A stretch of DNA of 64,000 nt from Ostrinia nubilalis (Eukaryota; Arthropoda; Insecta; Lepidoptera; Crambidae). The position numbers and the translations under genes are program-made. The stretch spans positions 11,291,501-11,355,500 of the forward strand of contig NC_087093.1 in NCBI RefSeq assembly GCF_963855985.1, written 5' to 3'. Every line of letters begins with the position of its first letter. The stretch's first letter is position 1. The notes beneath the pieces were generated by a model that made no database searches, was not told the origin of the DNA, and saw only the letters and a program-made list of their open reading frames with translations. Shown here one piece after another: positions 1 through 13,600 of this stretch.

Positions 1-41
1 GTTTCCACCCTGTATACTCGTATTAAACCACTCATACTCAC

Positions 42-3000
42 ACGAGAGCGTGACGGACATCTTCCCAGTGTACACCACTAGCAGCATAGACCCATAAAGA
101 TATACATAGTTTCCCAGCACTGTGCTGGCTTCGCTTCCCACGCCCAGGTATAGGTAGCCGAAGATGAGAGCGATCACCACATGTGCTGCCACGCGGTACA
201 TGAATAAGGACTGGAAGAAAAGATAGTTTTTCATCATCATCACCATCAAAATCTTTAACTGCATAATATTATCTTCAAATGCATTATCATCATTTTCATC
301 TGGATTATTATACAGGATGTCCCTAAAAGTAGTGTCAAACCGAAGCCCAGAGGTAGAGTATCACTAGGGCTATCCAAATCACCCCCATGTATGTTCAGCG
401 ATTTTTGATAAGTTTTCGAGTTATGATTTTTTTTAAATTTCTGTGCTTGGGCACTTTTTTGGTCACTGTGGCGCGGTGAATAGTTAAGTTACATGCCTGA
501 TTTTTTTTATTGTTAAATGAATACTAAGCCTAACTGATTCAGAAGTATTTACATCCATAACACTAAAATCCTGTAGGTATGTTGTAAAAAAAATCATAAC
601 TCGTAAACTATCAAAAGTCACGGTGATTTGGGTAGCCTTAGTGATGCTCTACCTTCGCTTCGGTTTGACACTACTTTTTGGGACACCCTGTATATTACGA
701 TCTTCATTATCGTCATCAACTCATTTAATTTCTACAAGAACACGGCCCTCTCCAATTTATTAGAGGCAAATAAAGGATTTGGTCCTACACTCTCCACGGT
801 GGCCAGATGGTTTGGAGAGGCCTGATGCTAGCATGTTTCTCTCATGTATGCCTCTTAAGAAATTCTCAGAAACAGCTGCGACTGTTCTACATATTCTACT
901 CTGCCGAACCATAGGGCTAACGTTGTTCCTCATGTGCCCTTATTAGATGTCTAATAAATAACAATTTAACTTGTATTATGACATCAGCAAAGTATTGGAA
1001 ACAAAGCTGCAAACAATATTGCTAAACTCAAATAGGTATTAGAACAATATCATCCTCATTCAAAAATTACTTACATAATTTCTTGTCGTCATTAAATAAT
1101 TTCTATATAAGAGGATCCACGTTTGCCTGAGGAGACCGGATGGCCTATAAATGTTTTTGGAGGCTTTTTGTTGGTGTTTTGAATTCACTAGTAGATGCTT
1201 CGGTTTTAGCTCCGAGGTTATATCTGAAATAAGGAAAAATAAAATTTAGTTTGTTAATGGTTATGATACTTGAAAGATTTGAGTTTTCCCTATACCTAAT
1301 GGCAATCTTCATAATGTCCATATTTACCAAAAACTTGCTTTTTGGTGTCATCTAAATTAAGACGTTAGTAAATTACTTATTTCAAACAAACAAATGTATT
1401 TTTGCAACATCATGTACCTACCAAAGACGACAAGTTAACGGATTGAACAATGTAAATAGATCCAAAATAAATATCATAAGATAATACTTTAAAATTTCCA
1501 CGTCTGGATAAACCACCTAACTTTAACGGTAACAGACGATAACCGGTGCTTTTTGTATGGAGTTTGACAGAATTTTGACGTTTGTCAAAGTTAAAGTAAG
1601 ATGGTGCAACGCAGCCTTAAAGTTATCACGTTATCTTTTGGCCCCCAGTACGAATCGAACTCACTATAGTTTAGTAAGTATCCTTACCACTAAGCCCCAC
1701 GGCTTAGACGGCAGATCCCATTGTAAAGCCATGATTTAGTTATCGGTGCCTAACATCAAAACAACCGTGTCGTAGTACTTATGTAAATGCAGGCGAGACG
1801 CACGTGTTTTCAAATGTCGAGTATTGTTCATAACGACCTCTGTTATTTCATGCTAATAAATATGCTCTAATGAACTACAGTAGTCCTATTGTTCTGTCAT
1901 GGATTAACAAATAGTCTGATTGTTAATATACCTACCGATTAGTCCAAAAACAAAATAAGATAAATATTCGCCACTAATATGTAGGTATTTAAGTTGTAAA
2001 TAGTCGAATTTTCATAGTTAATTTTCTTCTTCATGACCTACCTACTTAACCTCAATCAACTTTAAATATTCTCATTTCAGTGGGTTTAGGGTTGCCAGAT
2101 GGTCTACTTTTATTATTTCTCTCGCGACGCAAGTCCCAAAGGCCAAAAAAAAATTTTTTTTCCTCCCGATAATCGGCTCATTCAACCCTATAAGTGTACG
2201 TATCCCTTGAAATGTTTTGCTAGTAAGATGATTTATTAAAGGCTCATATCTAAATTGGTTTAGCTTTTTATTTAATGGCGATAAAAAATCGTAAATAACG
2301 TACCTAAAGGTCCTGGTAAAGCAGGTATGGTGGGTACGTGAGCCTCATACGTCCTCGTGGCCGTGGGATCCGACCTGAACACTTCCATGGTCTTCGCTGC
2401 CCTTACGAGGTCCACCTCGTATTCACCTGACGCCACCTCCATTACTGCAAAATGGAAATTTTCACTTTACTGTTTAGTACAGTTACAGGAGTTGTTAAAC
2501 TTCAGCCCCCTTATTAATAAAAGTTACACCCTAGTTGAACTTTTACTTAAGTTGTCATTTAGTATGGAAATGTCATTTTAATCCTGTGTTTATCTTAGGT
2601 TAACTTTTTATTAATAAGGGGGCAGAAGTTATATTACTTTAAGAAGTTTATGTTAAGTTAATAAGTACATTACTCGTAATAATAATATGGATAAGTACAC
2701 CTTAAGGTAGCTGTGACATTAAAATTATAGTCTGGAAGAGCTTTAAAAGGATCGTAGAATACATTATCGCTCTACTAGAAGATCTATAAAATTCTCGTAA
2801 AATACATTATCGCGCTATTACTATAGACTATCAATCAACTATTGTTCTAAAGGTATAATTATTTTCTCTTATTACTTTGAAATGCATTGTTAAGACAATA
2901 TTATGGAATAGTAAAATATAATTCCGTTTTGATAGCACATGAACCTGGCTGATTTAGTCACGTCAAAACAAACTATATTAATTTATTAGAGCTTTTTTGT

Positions 3001-4549
3001 TAATTTTTAATTCAAGCAATCCTATCAATCTATTTAATTTTGTACAACTCTACTGAACCCTTCGTATGCGAGTCAGCATCGAACCTGAATGATTTTTAAT
3101 TACCATAAAATAAGTATTAAGTATACTATTTTAACTAGAGTAATTTTACAAATCGATTGTAACAAGTTATTATCAATGCACTGAACGAATTATTGATGAT
3201 GTTTTCTACTTAGTCAATAAAATTATACCCCGTGATTAATAGTCGATGAAAAAGAAGTGTGAAACTCTCATCTATTGTCTTTTGTAATAACACTGAGGTA
3301 AGATAACAACTATGTTTACTATCTTTCTTTATTATTGCTTGTATTGTATTGCTACTTATTGTAACACCACACCACTATACCTATATTGTAATGTGACATG
3401 CAATAAACATTTTGAAATTGAATATTTTCAAAGGATCTAATTCCCAATTATGCAGCTATGTTTTAATTAATATTACAATGCAAGTAATAAATAAAACAGC
3501 GACTCTAAGATACAATCATATTGCAATTTAAATATTCCAAGGTATTTTTCAAGCGATGTTCGTTTTAATCAAATATGCACATTAAATTATCTTATCAATG
3601 TGGTGTTTACATTTTTTATTATACTGAGGTGTTGTACTACTGATTTGAAAATATTGTTATAATGTTAATAAGATTACATACGAGTAAGTAGGTATAGGTA
3701 CTATTTCTCTGTGCCTAAGAGAGTCTTAGTACTTAGATTGGAACCCTTTTCCACGTGTTAGTCGTAGACATAGCAAGTGATGTATTTTTTCTTATTTAAT
3801 CTTTTGATGAGAAAAACTGTCGTGAGTTTACTAAACACGGTAACCGCCTTAGCGTTGTTCTCAAAACCCATTATTGTGTCATAGTTTTTATGTAATGTTT
3901 GCATGGCGTAGTTAGTTCACACGATATTACGAGTAATAAGTTGTTTTCACGATATCTTGACGATGATTCGTGACATGTGCAGCTTTTATGGCATGCAGAT
4001 GTGCTAAGGCGGTGCGCCAAATAGATACTTTCTTGTATTGGACTGACACATCATGTGGCTTACCACAATGATGTTTTTCTATTAATGTAAGTACCTAGTA
4101 AGTTCTTGTCGAATAAATAATGTTCCTCAATAATGCATTTTTCAGGAAACGTTTATTTTCAACTAGCTTTTGCCCGCGGCTTCACCCGCGTGAAATTTAG
4201 TTTGTCACAGATCGTCATAAATTATAGCCAATATGTTATTTATTCTGGGTTATAAACTTTAATACTGTAAAGTTTCATCAAAACCCGTTCAGTAGTTTTT
4301 GCGTGAAAGAGTAACAAACATACAGAATTACAGACATCCAAACTTTCGCATTTCGCATTTATAGGTAACTAGCTTTCCGCCCGCGGCTTCGCCCGCGTGG
4401 AATTTTGTCTGTCACAGAAAAACTTTATCGCGCGCGTCCCTGTTTCAAAAACCGGGATAAAAACTATCCTATGTTCTTTCCCGGGACACAAACTATCTCT
4501 ATGCCAAATTTCATCAAAATCGGTTGCGAGGTTTAAGCGGGAAAGCGTA

Positions 4550-4602
<53 letters not shown>

Positions 4603-7600
4603 GTTACTTTCGCATTTATAATATTAGTTGGGATATTAGAAGGATAATAGAATAGAAGGATAAAAGTGATATTTACCTACTTCCTTAAAACTTACCGCAA
4701 AAATGACAATAGGATTTAAGATATTACTACATAATTAAAACATGTAACAGTTACAAAAATAAATATAATAAATAAATAAAAATAAATCTCAAATCAACTC
4801 GTATTTTTATAAAACGCAAAAATCGATTGCCTTAGTTTAATGAAGCCATGATGAATCATTTAGTTTAACAAAAAATATTATAGTACTCACACGGTATATT
4901 TTACCAGTATTTCTAATAAGACTTAATTTTAATTTATGTAATCATTATGCTGTGAACTTTAACTAATAAGTACTTTTGTTTACACTGATATTATAAATGA
5001 AATGTTTATGTAATTAGACGTTGGACTGTTTCCAGACAGCGGTAAACACGACATAATTTAAAATTATATAGTGAAATGATTTGATCTTGATCCCGCTAAT
5101 CTCCGGGATCATTTCGTCATCAGATCGATTCTGCTGTTGCGTAATTAATTAGTTTCATGTAATGAATGGGCGCTAATTAGTTGTTCACTTTTGCTTAGTG
5201 TTATCATTTTGTATACAGTTACATAAGTTCAGTGAAAGATCCATTTTTTAATTAATTGTATCGCCAAACTGTTGTCTCTACACATCCATTAGGTAGGTAT
5301 ACTCGTAATAGGCAAATTAGGTACAAAAAACCCGTTAAACCTATTAACGGATGTATTTTTTTGTACTATTAGCATTAACTTCCAAGGTTTGTTGAGGAAC
5401 ACACATAAATCGAGTTTAAAGATCTTTGCATGATTAGTTGATAGCTTTACTCATAAAGCAAACAATACTTTAAGCATTTTTGCAAACATAGCGTGCCTCT
5501 GTATTGAAAGTGTTAATTTCGAAAGTGGTATAAGCCTCGTCATATTTTTCTACACATTATTTTCATTTAGAGAAAGTATATTACTTACGAAAATCAGCTG
5601 GATTGTGGTAAGGAGGACATCTCAGGCCAGCACTGGCTAATGCTGGTAGTAACTGTTCTCTGGATCCTTGGTAAAGAGTCCTGCCGGCAGCTAAACAGTA
5701 GACCGAGTCAATCTTCTCGAATAGTAGTGCAGAAGGTTGGTGGATGGTCGCTATTAGTGTCCTGCCACCTCTGGCAAGGCTGTTTAGTAAGGCTATCAAA
5801 GAAGCAGACGCTGAAGAATCTAGACCCCTGTGAACAAAAATATTAAGTAATTACATGGCAAAGATCCTTTCCGACATAGCTCGCAGAAATGCTAAAGCAG
5901 AAAATTTCTCGAGTGGCAAACAAGGGCTGCAAGATGTAGCGTGGGCAGGCCTCCTACTAGGTGGACCGACGATCTGGTGAAGGTCGCGGGAAGAACCTGG
6001 ATGCGGGCAGTGCAGGGCTGTTCATTATGGAACGCCTTTGCACTAGAACGACCTTTATTTTACATTGGAATTCTCCCGTTTCATTGTTCTCTTATCGCGA
6101 TCGGTGCCATCGTCTACTGAAGGTTGATACAAGGCAAATTGAAATAAAATATTAAAATTGCAGTGTTATCTGTAGGTACTTACGTTGTGGGCTCGTCAAG
6201 GAACATGAGGGAAGGATCTGACAGTAATTCTAAGGCTACGGCAAGTCTTCTTTTCTGTCCTCCAGAGAGGTCTCGGCAGAGGGTCTGTGCCGCTCCGCTT
6301 AAGCCCAGCAGTGCTAGGATTTCATAGACCTGGAAAAATGTGCTAAGTGTAAAAGTTTTGGCCAAAATGTTTATGCAATCTAATTCAAGTTAGCATAACC
6401 CATATTATTGTGTCTGATAGATATGGTTGAGGTATGATAACGGTTAGGTATCCACTTATGATCACCTAATGGATATTCACACAAGGTGGACCGACGACAT
6501 CATAAAGGTAGCAGGAAGGCGCTGGACGCAGGCCGCTACCAACCGGGCAGTATGGAAAGCATTGGGGGAGGCCTATGTTCAGCAGTGGACGTCCAATGAC
6601 TGAGATGATGATGATGATGAATGGATATTCTATTGGCTATGGCTTTTTATGGAACTTACCTTTTCTTTCCTTTCCTGTGAAGTGAAGTCGGCCAATTTGA
6701 GGGCAGCAGCCAAGGACATAGCTTCGTATACCGTGAGGTGCGCGCGCAGGTCGTCCTGTTGCCGAATGTAGCGCGCGCCGCCGCGGCCTGACGATTTGGA
6801 CGCGCAAGCGCATATACCGTTCACTGAGATCTCGCCCTTTGCTCCTCGGGTTCTGGATTGGATGTTATGTTAAAATTAGACGATACTACTATACTTGGTA
6901 TAGTTAAACTGATAATGAACAGTATAAGATTTGCCTACTTTAAATCTAAGGTTCAGTTTCCACCAAAGCGAATAACTACCCACATTTCGTTTTATTACAC
7001 TCATCAGTCTCCGCTCAGATTCGGTTCGGAAATTTCCGAAATCACCGCTTTGGTGGAAACAGGGTTTAACATTGAATAGTAATTAAAGGGTGTTAAACTC
7101 TCACTCTTTTCATTGAAATAATTTATCGTTACTATAAATCAACTGTCTGGTTCGTTATCAGGAACATAAAGACCGTCTACGTTGGGATCCTGCAAGGGTC
7201 CGTTTTGTGATAAGTATTTATCTTCAATAGCCTTGGTAGACGCGGCCTTCTCAGTGACACTTGCTTGAGTCATTAACTTCGTATGAGGCATGTTTATGAA
7301 TGCAAACCCTTTGTCACAGGACGGGCACGGGACTGATAGTACTACTTATCATGTTATTTTTTTCACTGTTTTAATGAATTGAATGTCATCTAATCTAATA
7401 TGCGTATGTATTTTTCTGATTTTATTACAAACGCAATTAAATTAGCTCCAGGACTTTAGCGAATACAAAGAAATTGCGTTCTTCCTTGTTTTTAACATTA
7501 GCATTTTAAGCATCAAATAAATATAAAATCAAAACCTATCATTTCAGAAACTAGGTTTCATCTAGGTCTTGGGTGGACAAGGAAGAAATTAAAACAGTTA

Positions 7601-10600
7601 CATCATACGAGCTGTAGGTGGCAAGCTTTATTAGCATTTCTAGCTGTTGTCGCCTGCCTGCTAGACCAGTGGGTCTATATCCTATACTACTTACAAGTCT
7701 AGACAACTTTCCTTGTTATACAACTCGGCCATTTCGAAGAAAGAAAGCAACCGATGATTTATGTTACGACACGTTCGAGACATAGAGCTAGGTGAAGAGG
7801 TGATATTATAATTATGGTATGAGTAGTTTTGCTTACTGATTCACTTTAATTGGACGTAATTGAATTGAATGACTAAATACTCATAAGAAGTCTAGGGCTT
7901 TCGGTGACAAAACAACAATTACATAAAGTGCCGGAATAATTACATGCATTGAATACTGACATCATCAAAACGAATGAGATTCTTTATGGGAGAAATTATA
8001 TGTATATCATTATTAATTCAGCATAATATGACGCAAACTACGCAAGCTTAAAAGCGCCACAAAGCTCGTCATCCTGTGCTGTTCCTTTTTAAATTGGGAA
8101 GCACCTCAAGGTTTTCACACTCTTTTTTTTTTTTTCGAAAACAACAGTAGCTTTTTGAGGGCCGGTTTTGTCCTTGGTTTTGGTAGATAATCGAGCGCCA
8201 ATTAGACATAATGAATGTGTCATAGTCAAAGCAATGTTAACTAATCAATTAGCATGCGATTAATTACTTACAAGTAGCCGGCCAGAATATTAAGCAGCGT
8301 GGTTTTTCCGGCGCCCGACGGACCCATGATCGCGGTCAGCTCTCCAGGCCTGAAGCATCCATCGACACCTTTTAGGATGTCCCTTCGTTCTGAAACAATT
8401 AGTTTTATTTTTGGTTACTAGATGTCGTTGTCTTAAATATTAAAACCGCGGCGAACAGATTTTTCAACCAATTAATATGCAATTGGAAAAACCATAAATT
8501 GACATCCTACGAAAACGGTCTATTATTATATATCTTCGAACTATCAAGGAAGGTTGACAATATTAAATTAATTTAAGCGATTATTAATGTTATTCAACTT
8601 AGCTCACTGGCATACACATGTAACTTCTTTAGTTTAATTGTTACGTAAGTTACACGCATTAATCATAATTTAATCTTCGTTCGTCTGTGTTAACATGATA
8701 GGTAGGGATTTTAGGATGAGTGATAGTCACACTAGAGAAAATTATGTTAACGGATTTGATGAAACTTTACAAGCTTTATCGGAATTCGGATATGATATAC
8801 GACATAATATAAATTAGTTCTTTACTTTTTATCGAAAACTACGAGGAAAAAGGTGCCAGAAGAAACGAGTCATTAACATTAGTCACCAAATAAAAACAAA
8901 GGAGGATAGATATCGCGTGTATGATCTGTACAGTTAAAAAAATGCCTCGATGTTTTTTTAATTAAAGACGAGGACGAAATAGCAAACCGAGAATTAGACG
9001 TCATTGCGGTCACCTTTATACTCGATTGCAATAAATTTGATTCAATTTAAAGCTCCAATGACACCATTAACATGTGTTACCAGGGGCTTCACAAGTTCAT
9101 GGGATCGCATTGGATAGTAACAGGTATAATAACGTAACGTAATCGATCTTATGTCGTGAACTGAATCGGATCCACCTGCGTCAGTGCCATTTGACGTCAA
9201 GGATCCGCGAGATACGGCCTTAGAATTACAATTAAATATCAGCAACGATTTGGCTTACATATCAAAAACACGGCCGCACGTGCAAAAAGTTTATCTAGTT
9301 TTTGTAGATGGGCAGTCAATGTAATACTGCAATCGTGTTTTACGACATTTTATAGGCCAATTAGGTACAAAGGTTGCATTTATTGTTTGTTCATAATCAT
9401 ACGTTATATTCCTTTTATTGCAATTTATAGCATTGTTGCGTTACTAAATAAGAAACAAAAGTTATTATCCAACTGAAATCGGAAAATTCTGGAAAATTCA
9501 GTACAGTATTTTAACTCTTGAATTTTCAGAAATTGAAAATGCGTTCATTACCTGTGACATACCTACCTAAATTGCATTTAAAATAAAATAATGACATTTG
9601 TTTAAACATTAAATCTTGAGAAAAAAAAGGAAGTGCCTTCAAGATCCCATGGTATTTAATTTATTACCAACACGATGCGGCGCCAACGCCATAAACCAAT
9701 CACCTGCCAGACTTATGTAAATTTAGACGCTCGTGAATTCTTCGAGTGAACTACAAAATTAAATGCACGTATGCACAAATTAGACGTCTTTTTGTGCCTA
9801 TTTAGTAGTATTTAGTTCCTAACGTAGGTACCTACACTTTCAAAATAACAATTTCAATTTCAAAGTCAAGCTTTAAATTATCTGATTTTCATATTATAAT
9901 ATCAACCTTTATTCGACCCTGTCACATTATTCTAAAACGACATATCCAAATGACAGTTCGGTTTCAAGTTAAATCCTTTTTTGCCATTCATTTTTATAAA
10001 CACTTTGTAGGTAGGGTTCTAATACATAAAATATATTAGGTATACAGTGTGAGTCACGTTAAAGTGTACATATGAAAATATATGAAACTAGACCTATTTT
10101 TATCGACAAAAAAGAGGTCAAATTTTTTTTGATTTTTTTTAAATTTTTTATAGAACTTTTTTTCTTCCAATTACTTATTGTAAAGAAAACGTAATAACTT
10201 TTAAACTGAGCGGTATATCCTGATAAAATAAAAACAGTAATAATGCTAAATAACAGGCAATACTGAAAAAATTACATAAAATACCCAGAAAATGCCAACA
10301 AATAATAAAAAATGATACTTTTTGAAAAAAATCTTCTTAAAAATTCTTATTTTTTTGGTTATTTGATAAATTTCTCAAAAGAAAACTTCGTATTATTCTC
10401 TATCGTATTGTCTTTGTAAAACCAAAAATCGCATGTCTCTATCCCTATCACAACATTTGCTATGATCGTTTGAACAAAGGCCTGCCACAACATTATTCTC
10501 CGCTACAGGTAGAGACAATTTTAATTTTAACTAAAATGATTATTTTACTTCGAAATCTTTTGTTTTTATTTGAAATCTAACTTGTCTTTATCAAAATTAC

Positions 10601-13600
10601 AAATCTAGAGCCATTTTCACTTTCGTTGTTAACGAAGCGTTGAATGGCGCGCCCGGAGAGGCTTAGTTCAAACGATCATTGCAAACGTTGTGATAGGGAT
10701 AGAGACATGCGATTTTTGGTTTTACAAAGGTAATACGATAGAGAATAATACAAAGTAATAAAACCCACCGGTTATAGGGGCAATTTTTGGAGAAATTTAT
10801 CAAATAACCAAAAAAACACGAATTTAAAAGCAGATTTTTTTCAAAAAGTATCATTTTTTATTATTTGTTGGCCTTTTTTGTGTATTTTATGTATTTTTTT
10901 AGTATCGCCTGTTATTTAGCATTATTACTGTTTTTATTTTATCAGGATATACCGCTTAGTTTAAAAGTTATTACGTTTGCTTTACAATAAGTAATTGGAA
11001 GAAAAAAAATTCAATAAAAAAATAAAAAAAAACTCAAAAAAATTTTGACCTCTTTTTTGTCGATAAAAATAGGTCTAGTTTCATCTATTTTCATATGTAC
11101 ACTTTAACGTGACTCACACTGTATTATTAAATATTGATGTATTCGCAAAAACACGATTCACTTGAAACAAAAGTCATAACCTAAAAGTTCGAAGGGCCTT
11201 TACGGCGCCTAGTATGTTGGAATATCAGAAAAATATTGTTGTCTAAGTTTAGTATCTATTCTTAGTTATCTAATATTAAAAAACACATTTACATACAATA
11301 GACAAGTGTCAAAACTAGAATAAAAACGTATTTTATTATTAGTACAAATAAGTATGATATTTCATAAATGTTCCAAATGTGGCTTTTTTAATACCTTTTT
11401 AATTTGACAGAACTTACTTCCAGTACTATTTTAAATTTGACTATGGTCAGAAGGAAGTGGTTAATACCTATATGTATTTGAAATTATAACCAAACGTAAT
11501 GGAAAATACACTTATACCTGTATTCAGGTAGTCCATCAAGATAACTAAGGTAATTGCAAATCATTTACGGAAGTTAACTGTCTTTTAATTTATGTCCTAG
11601 CGACGATAGTGCTAAACTTTTCAATGACTACGTTGAAAATACACGGTCATGAAAACAACTGCTTATTCATTAACAACGTTGTAGCAAGACTGTAATTTTT
11701 TCTTGAGATGTCAATTAACGAGGCATTAATAAGGGGGACGTATTACCATTTGTAAGGTTGATTAAACGATTAAGTATCATTTAACCCTGAAATATTATCG
11801 AAAGGTTTTTTAAAGGGACTCGACCGAACAGGCCCTTCATGTTCATGCTAGAAAAGTTTGTAACATGAAACATTCATTGATTTTCAGATTCATAAAAATA
11901 CATTTATTTCGCCTCATAAATAGATAGGGCTTTTTCACCCACTGTATTATTAAGCGTGTAGGTAGTTAGTTTCTTATTGTATTGAAAAGCAACACTGATC
12001 TTAACCACCACTTCTTAGAAAGTTGAGTAAATGACTAGGTTATAAACAAGTACTTATACGCAGGCAGCCTATACGCATTCTTTGAAGACAATAAATTATT
12101 CTACTTCCGTATCTACTTTGAGATGTTAACTTCCGTAACTGTTTATAATCAGATGAATGTGAATGTGATATTATCCGTTAATACATATACATTAAGTAAG
12201 ACTTATTAAGACTGATTTATGTGTGATGCCATGTGCGATCTCTTCCATGAGCGGTAGAGATGGTCTCTACTCAAAACTAAAAAATAATAATAACTTAGTC
12301 TATGAAAATGTGAATTAAAATAACTTGCAAGAACTTTGTTTTGAACATCCTAACAATAAGTAAGTAGTAGGGTAAACGAATAAAACATCAAAGCAAACCA
12401 CATGTGATTAAGTAGGTATATTTCCATATTTTTTTCGAAGTCCAAGGGCTTCGTTAGATTTGTGCTATTTAATGATAATGATAATTTAATTAGCATGTAC
12501 AAAAAATAAAGTTAAGACGTCGGTTTTAAATAAAGAAATCAAACAGTAAATAAACATTATAGTATTGTTTCCTAGATTAGTCAACTGCAGACATTTGTCC
12601 AACACAAACAAAGCGAGAAATTGGCAACCGCTAAGTATTTGATTGGCTACGTTTTGAGAGTGTTGCTAATTTTAGTCACTTATAACAGTATTCAAGGAAT
12701 GAAGATATAACTACCTAAGTTTGTGTATGAAGAAACGTATAGCAGGAAGGGATGTTTATTAGGAATTTTGACATTTATTTAAATGTTTGAGATACATTAG
12801 CAAATGCGAAAGTACTGACTGAACCGATCTTGATGAAATTTGACATAGAGATAGTTTGAGTCCCAGGAAAGGACATAGGATAGTTTTTATCCCGGTTTTT
12901 GAAACAGAGACGCGCGCGATAAAATTTTTCTGTGACAGACAAAATTTCTCGCGGGCGAAAAGCTAGTCTACACTAATATTATAAAGAGGAAAACTTTGTT
13001 TGTTTGTTTGTTTGTTTGTTTAGTTGTAATGGATAGGCTCAAAAACTACTGGACCGATTTTAAAAATTCTTTCACCATTCGAAAGCTACATAACTCACGA
13101 GTAACATAGGCTAAGTTTTATTTTGGAAAAAAATAGGGTCCCGTAAAATATTTAGGATTTTCATAAGACGTGGAAAAGCGCCATCTATCTTCATTGGTTA
13201 AAATCTTCTTGCGCCTGAAAAACATTTTTGAGGTACGTAAATATTCATGAAGGCAAAGCTGTCAAACGCCATCTATCGACATCATAGTAAATTAGTAACT
13301 AAATATTACATGTACTATGAATAGCGCTGTTCGTAAATAATGTTGAAAATTTAATAAATAAAGATATTTTATGTAATTGAACCATTCATTGTATGGTATC
13401 TATTTGAATCATTCACTGTGTTTAAACGAGCAAATCAAAGTGGTAATTAGTGACTTTTTACAAACCTTACTTGCAAATTCTTACTATGTGCCGCCATCTA
13501 CCGAGATGAATATTAGGGTACGGTTCAGCGGCGGACAAATGGGATGGGCGCGTGGGCGATTGTAGTTAAATAGGATAAGAATTACTTCGTTTTTATTTTC

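Noticed and set aside
4551..4602. Possible CRISPR-like array
   Set aside because: Pure tetranucleotide microsatellite without spacers, in a eukaryotic genome.
4397..4621. Frame with repeated TDRQ
   Set aside because: Product of the (CAGA)n microsatellite.
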